From Gp1-AA122 sp035631655 (lineage in GTDB: Bacteria; Acidobacteriota; Terriglobia; Terriglobales; Acidobacteriaceae): a DNA stretch of 64,000 nt. Both the position numbers and the translations under genes were made by a program. This document shows, piece by piece, positions 51,375-59,254 of the stretch (the stretch's first letter is position 1; each line of letters starts with the position of its first letter). The notes under the pieces are model-generated. The model saw nothing but the letters and a program-made list of their open reading frames with translations. It was not told the DNA's origin and did no database searches. The stretch lies in contig DASQIH010000216.1 in the NCBI GenBank assembly GCA_035631655.1, forward strand, positions 3,463-67,462. Direction: 5' to 3'.

Positions 51375-52064
51375 TTACTCGGTCCCGAAGCTCTCCTCTT
51401 CCGGAGCTCCGTGACGCCGCAATAGCTGAGGCAGATTCTGGGAAAACGCCGAGCGCGGCAACACCATGTCGCATCCCGCCTCATGGGCCTTCTGTTTCAA
51501 ATCACCCTGCACGTGGGATAAGAACCCAATGATGGAGGTCCCCTTCTTCAGCTTGGCCTTCAGCTTGGGAATCACGCTCAGTGGCTTGGCGTTGGCGTTA
51601 TTCAGATCGAAGATCAGCAGTGAGGGCAATTCCTCGCCATTTTCCTTCATGCGCTCGTTCAGGTCCTTCTCGCTCTTCATGAACTCGACTTTTACGTTGA
51701 GCTTGCGCGCGGTTTCCTGAATCTTGGCGAGGAAGAAGAGGTCGTCCACGAAGGCGAAAATGCGCGAAGCAGCATCGGGCTGTCCCGCGGGCAGCGGCTC
51801 AGGCTCGGCCGGACGATAGGAAGGGGCGAAGCCGGGTCGCCCGCCGCGTTGGTTCCTGCCACCATGCTTCCCGCTGTTCTGGCCATCCAGAGCAGCGCGA
51901 TAGCTGTGGTCCATGGGAGCGGTATAGATACCGTCTTTGTTATGACGATCGCGGCCGCCATGGCCACGTCCATGTTTCTGTCCATGGGGATTAGGTGGAC
52001 GCCGTCCGCGACGTCGCCTGCCTCTCCCTCCTTGACCGGAGGGACGATCGGGTCCTGCGTTCAT
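51375..52064 (-). CDS. RG/G-rich tail fused to a receiver-like domain
   Basis: ~229 residues. The first ~110 are disordered and dominated by Gly, Arg, His and Asn (GQGGRGRRRRGRRPPNPHGQ, HKPGGRN-like runs), similar to RNA-binding RGG tails. The rest resembles a CheY-like fold: SRIFAFVDDLFFLAKIQETA, LLIFDLNNANAKPLSVIPKL with Asp at the phospho position, IIGFLSHVQGDLKQKAHEAG and MVLPRSAF, where the usual Lys-Pro is Pro-Arg. Phosphorylation competence is doubtful. ATG 52064 (MNAGPD). No family name was recognised; nucleic-acid binding is a guess. Confidence 0.75.
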   Translation of the reverse strand: MNAGPDRPSGQGGRGRRRRGRRPPNPHGQKHGRGHGGRDRHNKDGIYTAPMDHSYRAALDGQNSGKHGGRNQRGGRPGFAPSYRPAEPEPLPAGQPDAASRIFAFVDDLFFLAKIQETARKLNVKVEFMKSEKDLNERMKENGEELPSLLIFDLNNANAKPLSVIPKLKAKLKKGTSIIGFLSHVQGDLKQKAHEAGCDMVLPRSAFSQNLPQLLRRHGAPEEESFGTE

Positions 52065-52091
52065 AGTTCTCTCTTCTGGGCAGTCTGGCAT

Positions 52092-52458
52092 TTCCGTGGG
52101 GAAGGATGACTGCTCGATTTGCTTTGTCTTACCGTTCTACGGGTGGCACTCGCATCGCGCACTCTAGCCAGCGTGTGGAAAACCCGGGGCGGCTGAAAAA
52201 TTCACTCGTGTATGATCTTTTCCCTTACTGCACGCCCGGAGCCATTGGGCGCGGGAGGCCTGCGCAGGAGCGCGGCCGCTAGGAACATATTCGATGTTAC
52301 CCGTGTCCCGCTGCCAGTGCAAGTACCAAGTGGCCCGGGTTTTTCACAGCACCAAAGTGCTCACCTTCATGGCGCTCCCAAGCCGCTTTACACCGACTCC
52401 CTCAGGAACGATCCGCTCTTCCGCAGCACTCGGTTTGCTAGAATAGAGTCACTCTTCC
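52092..52458. other. Intergenic, no gene seen
   Basis: Between the RG-rich protein start and tRNA-Val. No convincing gene on either strand; the last ~40 bases before the tRNA (TTTGCTAGAATAGAGTC) are A/T richer and probably carry its promoter. Confidence 0.4.
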
Positions 52459-52535
52459 GGGCGCTTAGCTCAGTTGGTTAGAGCGCGTGCTTCACACGCA
52501 CGAGGTCGCAGGTTCGAGTCCTGCAGTGCCCACCA
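52459..52535 (+). tRNA. tRNA-Val (anticodon CAC)
   Basis: 77 bases. Acceptor GGGCGCT pairs with AGTGCCC (one G-U) before ACCA, which is encoded; D-arm AGCTCAGTTGGTTAGAGC; anticodon arm CGTGCTTCACACGCACG with CAC; T-arm GCAGGTTCGAGTCCTGC. No sign of integration next to it. Confidence 0.96.
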
Positions 52536-52865
52536 TCGTACCCTAGCTTGCCTGAAAATGATGCCTTTCGCTGCTTCCACATAACTGGATGGTCGAGCAC
52601 GCGAGATCCTTCGCCCCGCTGCACTGGGCTCGAGATGACGCCATTGGAATTATGTCGTCATTCTGAGGGACCGGCCCGTCCCGAAGAATCTCGCGGTCGC
52701 TACCGATAAGTATCCTCCTCGCATTGCTCGGCTTCGCCTAACTCCCCGCGACGCTCAGGAGTCCTGCCCACGAGATTTCTTTACTTTTGGCCCTCTTTGG
52801 CCTCGTGGTAGCCTTGGAACGGACACCGAGCCCTAGCAATTCCCTTGTTGTCAGCTATTCGCCTG
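52536..52865. other. Intergenic region with two opposed dispersed repeats
   Basis: Holds two copies of the GTCATTCTGAG...AGGATCT repeat in opposite orientations: GAGATCCTTCG...GAGATGACG near 52601-52640 and GTCGTCATTCTGAGGGACC...GAAGAATCTCGCG near 52653-52697. Together they can pair as a long imperfect inverted repeat. The sigma-factor promoter must lie here; it was not identified. Confidence 0.55.
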
Positions 52866-53636
52866 ATGGCCAAGAAATCCACACCTGCCGACCCACCCGT
52901 AAGTCCTTCTCCCAGAGAAGGTTCCCCTGGCACGCCTGAACCCGGCGCAACGCAACTTTCTGAGCCAGAAGGGGTTCAATCAGATGTGAGCAGTGTAGCC
53001 CTAGATCGGGGTCTCCTCTCCTTGGCTGGCGCCGTCCCGCCATCCCGGGCCGCCGTGTCGCCGGATGGGTTGACGGACGCCGAGGTTATGCTGCGGGTCA
53101 AGGCCGGCGATGAACCGGCTTTCGATTACCTGGTGCAGAAGTACCGCCGTCCGATGGTGAACTTCATGTATCGCATGGCCCACAATGCGGCCGCCGCGGA
53201 AGACCTCGCTCAGGAAGTTTTCCTGCGAGTCTATCGCTCGCGGAGCAACTACGAGGCAAGCGCGAAGTTCACGACCTGGCTGTATCGGATTGCAACCAAC
53301 CTGGCCGTAAATCATGCCCGCGACACACGCCACGAGCGCCCCGAAAGCATGGTCAGCCTGGACGAGCCCGACGAGGAAACCGGCACCACCATGGATTTGC
53401 CTGACACCTCTCTTAGCGTCGAGGAGAAATTGGTCAGGCAGGAGCGCCTGCAGGCAATTCGCCAGAGGGTGGAGAGCCTGCCCGAGCGCCAGCGCCTGGC
53501 GGTCATCATGCACAAGTACCAGCAGATGGACTACAAGCAGATCGGCGAAGTTCTGAAGCTGAGCGAGTCGGCGACCAAGTCGCTGCTCTTCCGCGCCTAC
53601 GAAACATTGCGCCAGCAGCTGAAAGAGTTTATTTAG
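52866..53636 (+). CDS. ECF-type RNA polymerase sigma factor
   Basis: ~256 residues from ATG 52866. A Pro/Ser-rich N-terminal extension (~80 residues) precedes sigma region 2 (FDYLVQKYRRPMVNFMYRMA, AAAEDLAQEVFLRVYRSRSN, FTTWLYRIATNLAVNHARD) and region 4 (SLPERQRLAVIMHKYQQMDY, YKQIGEVLKLSESATKSLLF). This is the group IV (RpoE-like) layout. An anti-sigma factor follows 9 bp later. A role in envelope stress is inferred from that operon. Confidence 0.92.
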   Translation: MAKKSTPADPPVSPSPREGSPGTPEPGATQLSEPEGVQSDVSSVALDRGLLSLAGAVPPSRAAVSPDGLTDAEVMLRVKAGDEPAFDYLVQKYRRPMVNFMYRMAHNAAAAEDLAQEVFLRVYRSRSNYEASAKFTTWLYRIATNLAVNHARDTRHERPESMVSLDEPDEETGTTMDLPDTSLSVEEKLVRQERLQAIRQRVESLPERQRLAVIMHKYQQMDYKQIGEVLKLSESATKSLLFRAYETLRQQLKEFI

Positions 53637-53645
53637 GGGATAGTT

Positions 53646-54116
53646 ATGACGTGCAAGGAAGTTAGTGAACTGATGCCGGACCTGGCCTTGGGACTGAGCC
53701 AGCCCTCAGCCCAAACCGGCGAACATCTGCGCAGTTGCGCGACCTGCGCAACCAAGCTGGAAGAAATCCGCAAGACCATGGCGCTGTTGGATGAATGGCA
53801 GGCGCCGGAGCCGTCGCCGTATTTCGACACCCGCCTGCAGGCGCGCCTCCGCGAGGAGAAAGCTAAAGCCTCGGCTAGTTGGCTGGTGTGGATCCGGCGT
53901 CCCGCAATAGCCTTAGTGGCGACGATTCTGCTGGCGGTCGGCATAACCATGTTCCGCGGCGACTTCAGCAAGAATGATTCAGGACCGGTCGCAGCTCTTC
54001 CGGGAACGGCAGTAGGCGACCTGCAGCAGTTGGATAAGAATCACGACTTGTATTCCGATTTTGACGTACTCGATGATCTGGCGGCGCAACAACAAGACCA
54101 GACGGCGAATCCGTGA
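53646..54116 (+). CDS. Membrane anti-sigma factor with zinc finger
   Basis: A 156-residue protein. The N-terminal zinc-binding anti-sigma motif H-x3-C-x2-C is in GEHLRSCATCATKLEEI with Cys3 upstream (MTCKEVSELMPDLALG). One membrane helix (PAIALVATILLAVGITMF) lies near residues 86-103, followed by an acidic outer tail (YSDFDVLDDLAAQQQDQ). It would hold the upstream sigma factor at the membrane until a signal releases it. The stop overlaps the next gene's start region. Confidence 0.88.
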   Translation: MTCKEVSELMPDLALGLSQPSAQTGEHLRSCATCATKLEEIRKTMALLDEWQAPEPSPYFDTRLQARLREEKAKASASWLVWIRRPAIALVATILLAVGITMFRGDFSKNDSGPVAALPGTAVGDLQQLDKNHDLYSDFDVLDDLAAQQQDQTANP

Positions 54117-54119
54117 TTG

Positions 54120-54776
54120 ATGTTTGGCGAAACACCGGGGCATAGAATCTTGAAGGGACAATCCAAAACGTTCCTGGCGTTGGTTGCCGGCCTGGTTCTG
54201 GCCGCAAGTGTTCCCCTGTCCTACTCGCAAGCGCGCCGTCCAGCCGCGAATAAAGTCGAAAAGCCGCACGCGGAGAACCACCCCAATCGCCCTGCACAGA
54301 CCCAGGAAGAGCGTCGCAGTGGACACCATTCTGGCGCATGGCTGCGAGAACACAAGGATTTGCCCCCCGACCAGCAAATGCGCGCCCTGGAAAACGATCC
54401 CCAGTTTCGCAAGCTGCCGCCCGAGCGGCAACAGCAACTGCGTCAGCGGTTACAGCATTTCAGCACTCTGCCGCCACAAGAGCAGGAACGCATGCTCAAA
54501 CGCATGGACACCTGGGAGCATTTGACGCCCGAGCAGCGCCAGCAGGCTCGCGGCCTCTTCCAGCAGATGCAGCAACTCCCGCCCGACCGCCGCAGAATGA
54601 TGCAGACCGCGATCCGCGATCTGCGCGAGATGCCTCCGGACCAGCGGCAGCAAGTGCTCGATTCGCCGCGCTTCAAGAGCATGTTCTCGCCGCAAGAGCA
54701 GGAGATGCTGAAGGGCATCACCCAGCTTCCCCTCGCGCCCGCCGAACCAGGCGAAGAAGCTGGATCGCCAAAGTAG
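54120..54776 (+). CDS. DUF3106-type secreted protein
   Basis: 218 residues. An N-terminal signal (FLALVAGLVLAASVPLSYSQA) is followed by repeated Gln/Arg/Pro-rich helical segments: LPPDQQMRALENDPQFRKLP, LPPQEQERMLKRMDTWEHL, MPPDQRQQVLDSPRFKSMF. DUF3106 proteins have exactly this (L/M)PP(D/E)xQ repeat pattern; they are periplasmic and of unknown function. The repeats recall CpxP/Spy-type LTxxQ chaperones, an inference. Third gene of the sigma operon; ATG 54120 or TTG 54117. Confidence 0.82.
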   Translation: MFGETPGHRILKGQSKTFLALVAGLVLAASVPLSYSQARRPAANKVEKPHAENHPNRPAQTQEERRSGHHSGAWLREHKDLPPDQQMRALENDPQFRKLPPERQQQLRQRLQHFSTLPPQEQERMLKRMDTWEHLTPEQRQQARGLFQQMQQLPPDRRRMMQTAIRDLREMPPDQRQQVLDSPRFKSMFSPQEQEMLKGITQLPLAPAEPGEEAGSPK

Positions 54777-54948
54777 GCTCTTGGCCTTCAGTTGCCAATC
54801 TGTTATCCCGTTATCCTCCCGACCCTGATCCCGTATCCCCCGGCCGTAATTCCGTATCGTGCCGAACGTTAACGGCGCATTTCATCCTGACCTCCTCGAT
54901 TGCAGACAACTCGCAGCCCTTCGCCGGCAACCAACTGCAGGGTGATTC

Positions 54949-55686
54949 ATGCGGGGCACGTCGGCATTTTTGATGACAGTCGGACTACTGCAGTTCCTGC
55001 CCGGCTCCTTGGCATCTGGACAAACTGACTCCCCGCAACTCGCTTCTATCGTGCAGCAGGTGGAAAAGGCGCAGCCGGCAAAGCAGCCGAAGACTTCCTA
55101 CCAGGTGATTCGCCGCTATCGGGTATTTGGATCCAAGAGCGGCAAGCTGACTTCTGAGGTCGTGGCCGAAGTAGATTTCCAGCCGCCCAGCAGCAAGTCC
55201 TATAGCATTCAGCAGTGGACCGGAAGCCGTCATGGCGAGAACGTGGTCCGCCACATCCTGGACCATGAAGTCGAATGGCAGGCCAAGGGATCCCGCTCCG
55301 CCGCGATCACGCCCGATAATTATGAATTCACATACTTGGGCGAGAGCGTGGCTGATGGCCAACCCTGTTTTTTGCTGGGCCTGACCCCGAAGCGCAAAGA
55401 CAAGGGTCTGATTTCGGGCCGAGCTTGGGTCGACAAATATTCCTTCCTGGTCCGGCAGATTGAGGGCGAACTGGTCAAGAGCCCCTCCTTTTGGGTCAAG
55501 AAAGTGCACATCACGATGGATTTTGGGAACGTCCGCGGGACCTGGCTGCAAACCGCCATGGAAGCTGTAGCGGACATCCGCATCCTGGGCAGCCAAACTC
55601 TAAAATCGGAACTCATCGACTACCGGACCAACGCCGTGGTAGCGGAACGCACCACGCCCCTCTCCCGTATCTCCGCCCGCCGATAA
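54949..55686 (+). CDS. Periplasmic LolA/RseB-like lipoprotein-sorting protein
   Basis: A 245-residue exported protein. The signal is MTVGLLQFLPGSLASGQ-type at residues 9-25. The mature part is beta-rich: SYQVIRRYRVFGSKSGKLTS, SEVVAEVDFQPPSSKSYSIQ, PCFLLGLTPKRKDKGLISGR, AWVDKYSFLVRQIEGELVK. This resembles the half-barrel of LolA/LolB/RseB proteins. RseB in the sigma-E pathway senses lipoproteins and shields the anti-sigma factor. Placed 172 bp after DUF3106 in the same direction, it is a plausible sensor of this sigma operon (inference). Confidence 0.75.
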   Translation: MRGTSAFLMTVGLLQFLPGSLASGQTDSPQLASIVQQVEKAQPAKQPKTSYQVIRRYRVFGSKSGKLTSEVVAEVDFQPPSSKSYSIQQWTGSRHGENVVRHILDHEVEWQAKGSRSAAITPDNYEFTYLGESVADGQPCFLLGLTPKRKDKGLISGRAWVDKYSFLVRQIEGELVKSPSFWVKKVHITMDFGNVRGTWLQTAMEAVADIRILGSQTLKSELIDYRTNAVVAERTTPLSRISARR

Positions 55687-56024
55687 AGGACAAAAGCCCC
55701 CACGTCCGACCAAGCATCCACTCTCAGCCTTGCCACCAGCCTCCATGTCGTCATTCTGACGACCGTCAGGTCCCGAAGGATCTCGCGCGCAGAAGTAGCT
55801 ACCGCGACTTCCCAAAAACGGAAGCTCTCACGTTCAAAGATGACCCACGTCACTATAGTTCGGTGCGCAACACAGCTACTCTGGCACCTGAGCAGTTCTT
55901 GGGGGAGGGCTGTTCGAGGGCGTCCTGCCACTCGCAAGAGTCAGGGCGCTTTTCTTATGACCACTGAACCCAAGTACAACGCCGCTGCCGCGATAAGCAT
56001 CTATTCCCCGAATTCCGGAACGAG
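55687..56024. other. Intergenic region with one dispersed repeat
   Basis: Contains a GTCGTCATTCTGACGACCGT...GAAGGATCTCGCG copy at 55745-55790. No gene found; no obvious terminator or promoter for the rhodanese gene. Confidence 0.5.
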
Positions 56025-56378
56025 ATGCTTATGCCCGACGATCTGAGAATCAGTCTGCCTGAACTGCGCAAGCGAATGGATGCCGGTGAGCCGTTTCTCT
56101 TCCTCGATACCCGAAACCCGAAAGCCTGGGAGGAATCGGATGTGAAAGTGCACGGCGCCATCCGTGTTCCCGTAGACCATTTCGAAGACTACCTTCCCGA
56201 GCTCCCCAAAGACCGGCCCATCGTCTCTTACTGCACTTGACCCAACGAAGCCTCCAGTGCCAGTTTGGCGCAAAAGCTCCGGGAACGCGGCTACCAGCAA
56301 GTCTGGGCACTGCAAGGCGGACTCGACGCCTGGCAGAATGCAGGACTGCCGCTGGATCGGAAACAGAAAGCCGCCTGA
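56025..56378 (+). CDS. Rhodanese-domain protein with in-frame UGA (candidate selenoprotein)
   Basis: A 117-codon frame from ATG 56025 to TGA 56376, read through TGA at 56238 (codon 72). Residues before it are a normal rhodanese: RISLPELRKRMDAGEPFLFL, DTRNPKAWEESDV, VHGAIRVPVDHFEDYLPELP, IVSYCT. After it the fold continues without a break: PNEASSASLAQKLRERGYQQ, VWALQGGLDAWQNAGLP. In homologues the active-site loop is usually YCTCPNEASS, so the TGA replaces the second cysteine, the place for selenocysteine. A SECIS-like hairpin follows. If Sec is not inserted, the 71-residue product would be inactive. Sulfur or selenium transfer role is inferred. Confidence 0.65.
56257..56271 (+). promoter_or_regulatory. 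Candidate bacterial SECIS hairpin
   Basis: GTGCCA-GTT-TGGCGC forms a 6 bp stem (one G-U) with a 3-base loop whose first base is G, beginning 16 bases after the in-frame TGA, so the loop is 22 bases away. Small apical loop, G in the first two loop bases and a 16-37 base distance are the accepted features of bacterial SECIS elements. Confidence 0.5.
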
Positions 56379-56796
56379 GCTGGGGGCTCAGTCCGCGATC
56401 TTTGGCTGTATTAAGTACCCCTCCCTTCGCTGATCCCTGGAATCAAAGACTCAGAAACAAATTCTGGGCAAATCTGACGTTCTAAGAGATTTCGCCGAAA
56501 AAGCCATAACTCTGCCCCCAGGCCTATCACGTCTCTCAGTTTCCCGCTGCGGATTGTTTCGCCGGCGCGGACAAAGCCTGCCCTGAGCAAAGGACGGTCT
56601 TCAGACCGTCAGTACTGTCAGAAACAGGTGGCGATGAGAAAGTGGTGGAGGCGAGCTCTCGCTTCCTCAGAATGACCCGAAGTGGTGGTGGCGGCAACGG
56701 CTGCGGAGCTTCGCTGCGGCTGGACGGGCGAGACGCCCGCCCCCACACAAACCTGCGCCGGGTCGGCTTTCCGATGCTCCCCAGGCCAGCTGCCCG
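56379..56796. other. Intergenic region with hairpins and an inverted repeat copy
   Basis: A minus-oriented copy of the dispersed repeat (CTCTCGCTTCCTCAGAATGAC near 56655-56678) and a GC hairpin GACGGGCG-AGA-CGCCCGC (near 56726-56743). No gene supported. Confidence 0.5.
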
Positions 56797-57717
56797 TCAG
56801 GCTCGGAACAAATTCTTCAAGATGAAGAACACATTGGCGGGCCGCTCCGCCAGGCGGCGCATGAAGTAGGGGTACCACTCGGTGCCAAACGGGATGTAGA
56901 CACGCATGCGCCAGCCGTCCCGAACCAGGCTCTGTTGTAAGTCGCGGCGGATGCCGTAGAGCATCTGGAACTCGAAGGCGTCGCGGGCAATCTTCTCGCG
57001 CATGGCGAATGCCTTGGCTTCGTTAATGATGCTTTCGTCATGCGTCGCCAGGCCGTGATAGATCCCGCTCTTGATCAGAATCTTCATCAGCTTGACGTAA
57101 TTGGCATCCACGTCCGCCTTCTTTTGAAAGGCGATTTCAGATGTTTCCTTGTAAGCCCCTTTGCAAAGGCGGATGCGAATGCCGTCGGACAGCAGGTTGT
57201 AGACATCGGCTTCGCTGCGGTGCAGATAAGACTGGATGACGGTGCCGACCACACCCCGGTTGCCCGGCTGGCGATGAAGCTCGCGGACGAAATCCAGCGT
57301 GCGCTGGGTGTAGGGCGAGCCCTCCATGTCCACGCGCACAAAGCTCTTCAGCGCGGCGGCTTTGGCCACCAGGCCGCTGACCTGCTCGCGGGCCAGATTC
57401 TCATCGACGTCGAGGCCCATGTGGGTCAGCTTGAGGCTAATGTTGGCGTCGAGACCCTGCGCCGCAATGTCGTCGAGGAGCCGATGATAGAGGGCGGCGC
57501 TGGCGCGAGCCTCCTCGGCGTTGGTGACGTTTTCGCCCAGGTTGTCGATGGAGACGCCTTGGCCCAGCTGGTTGACGGCCCGCGTGGCCCGCAGGACATC
57601 TTCCACCTGGGTGCCGGCTACAAAACGGGCGGACACGCGCTGTCCGAGCGAGGACTTTTCGGCAACAGCTCGTAGCGAGCGGCTCTCCGATAGATAAATG
57701 AAGAGCGCCCTTAGCAC
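56797..57717 (-). CDS. Proline dehydrogenase (monofunctional)
   Basis: A 306-residue FAD enzyme oxidising proline to pyrroline-5-carboxylate. TIM-barrel signatures: SLKLTHMGLDVDENLAREQV, FVRVDMEGSPYTQRTLDFV, GTVIQSYLHRSEADVYNLL, RIRLCKGAYKETSEIAFQKK, LATHDESIINEA, FEFQMLYGIRRDLQQSLVRD, VYIPFGTEWYPYFMRRLAER. The C-terminal YxxRRxxER region binds substrate. Start GTG 57717. It is not fused to P5C dehydrogenase and none is adjacent. Confidence 0.95.
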   Translation of the reverse strand: MLRALFIYLSESRSLRAVAEKSSLGQRVSARFVAGTQVEDVLRATRAVNQLGQGVSIDNLGENVTNAEEARASAALYHRLLDDIAAQGLDANISLKLTHMGLDVDENLAREQVSGLVAKAAALKSFVRVDMEGSPYTQRTLDFVRELHRQPGNRGVVGTVIQSYLHRSEADVYNLLSDGIRIRLCKGAYKETSEIAFQKKADVDANYVKLMKILIKSGIYHGLATHDESIINEAKAFAMREKIARDAFEFQMLYGIRRDLQQSLVRDGWRMRVYIPFGTEWYPYFMRRLAERPANVFFILKNLFRA

Positions 57718-57856
57718 GAAGGCCCTTGCAGAACGCTATGAATGCGCAACATGAGAACGTTATGTTTTACCACATGAAGCGACCGCAGCGGATATGACCG
57801 CGGTCACAGGAGGGAGTGGGCAGTGGTCAGTGGTCAGTCGAAGAAAGTTGCTGTTC

Positions 57857-57885
57857 TCTGCGCTCTCGGCGATCTCGGCGGTGAA
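57857..57885 (-). repeat. Copy of the CACCGCCGAGA repeat end
   Basis: TTCACCGCCGAGATCGCCGAGA on the minus strand (57864-57885), matching the ends of the element at 48659-48759. Preceded by a simple GGTCAGTGGTCAGT stretch near 57822-57838. Confidence 0.5.
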
Positions 57886-57891
57886 TCTTTC

Positions 57892-58887
57892 TTATAGCCC
57901 AGTCCGCAGCGCCCGCAAATAGGGGTCGTCTCTCCACATTCGACGAACGGCATCCGCCTGCTCTTTCGAAATCGGTGCGCCTTCGGCAGCGGAGGTGTTC
58001 TTCTCTGCCTGCTGGGCATTGCGAGCTCCAGGAATTACGGTGGAAATCACGGGATGCGAGAGGATTAATTTGAGCGACCATTGCGCGAACGCGACCGAGT
58101 CACCGGCAGCAATACCAGCCAATTCGCGCAGGCGTTCGGCCCGAGGAACGAGTTCGCGCATGGTTTCTGGCGGCAGTGTATGCGAACGGTGGTCATTCTT
58201 CGGAAACGTGGTGTCGGGCCGAAATTTGCCGGCGAGAATGCCGTAGTACAGCGGCACGCGGGCGATGACGCCGACATTCTTCTTCTGAGCCAGCGGCAAA
58301 ACCTGCTCCTCCATTTCCAGGCGCAACGGGTTGTAGGCGAGTTGAATGACGTGCCCCTTGCCTCGCGCCAGCACGGCCATGGCTTCTTCGGGCACGAAAA
58401 CCGAAACTCCGTAGTAGCGGATTTTGCCGTGCTTCTGCAGCAGCTCCATGGTCTCGGGCCAATCGGCATGGCGGATGTCGTAGACATCGGGATTGTGGAG
58501 TTGATAGACGTCGATGACATCCTTCTTCAGACGCTTCAGGCTGGTTTCACAGGAGCGCATGATGTGCTCGCGGCTCCAATCCTTCGCGGCACGCTCGTGA
58601 CGGATGATATTGCCGACTTTGGTGGCGACATAGACGTCCTTCCATTCGGGGCCGAGCGCCTTGCCCAGGATTTCCTCGCTGCGGCCGTTGCCGTACACGT
58701 CAGCAGTATCGAAGAAGTTGACGCCCAGCTCCCGGGCACGCTGAATGGCGGCAATGGCCTCCGCCTCTGGCGTTTCGCCCCAACCCCACTGCGTACCGGC
58801 AGCTTCGCTGGTGCCGCCAATGGCCCACGCGCCGAAACCAATCTCGCTGACTTGAAGGCCCGTGGATCCGAGGGTGCGGTAGTTCAT
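57892..58887 (-). CDS. Aldo/keto reductase
   Basis: A 331-residue NADPH-dependent oxidoreductase of the AKR superfamily. TGLQVSEIGFGAWAIGG begins strand 1; the catalytic tetrad is visible as Asp and Tyr in FFDTADVYGNGRSEEILGKA, Lys in VYVATKVGN and His in VYQLHNPDVYD. The C-terminal LKLILSHPVISTVIPGARN binds cofactor. Substrate unknown; the family reduces aldehydes and sugars. ATG 58887, no operon partners. Confidence 0.93.
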   Translation of the reverse strand: MNYRTLGSTGLQVSEIGFGAWAIGGTSEAAGTQWGWGETPEAEAIAAIQRARELGVNFFDTADVYGNGRSEEILGKALGPEWKDVYVATKVGNIIRHERAAKDWSREHIMRSCETSLKRLKKDVIDVYQLHNPDVYDIRHADWPETMELLQKHGKIRYYGVSVFVPEEAMAVLARGKGHVIQLAYNPLRLEMEEQVLPLAQKKNVGVIARVPLYYGILAGKFRPDTTFPKNDHRSHTLPPETMRELVPRAERLRELAGIAAGDSVAFAQWSLKLILSHPVISTVIPGARNAQQAEKNTSAAEGAPISKEQADAVRRMWRDDPYLRALRTGL

Positions 58888-59254
58888 GAGTAGTTCTCAG
58901 TTCCAGGTTCCCAGTTATCGGTAGGCTAGTCTAATGCATCAGGCAAGTTCGGAGTGGGGAAAGAAAGGGAAACAGCCGAGATGCGCGGAGGAAACGGGAA
59001 AACCGAGATCCCTCGCGGCGCTGCGGAATGCTAGGGTAGCGCCGGCATCTTGCCGGCCCGAGGCCCGGGCGGGGCGCCCGCGGGACAGCCGCCGGGACGG
59101 CGGCGCTACAAGGGCTAGCCAGGCAGGTGAAGAACACCAGGTCCCTGGAATGCGCGGATGGTTCGCAAGCTCATCATCCAGTTCCGCTCGCGACGACAAG
59201 TGAGGTCCGCAAGTTCTTGTGGTTCTACTGACGACTGGCACCTGGGAACTGCCC
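58888..59254. other. Intergenic region with tandem GC hairpins
   Basis: TAGCGCCGGC-ATCTT-GCCGGC (59036-59058) is followed by CCCGGGCGGGGCGCCCGCGGG and GCCGCCGGGACGGCGGCGCTAC (to 59112), making two or three nested stems with outer ends GTAGCGCC/GGCGCTAC. The same word occurs at 39249. No gene is supported. Confidence 0.55.

Noticed and set aside
52212..52481. 89-codon frame before tRNA-Val
   Set aside because: Overlaps the tRNA, has no family and no ribosome-binding site.
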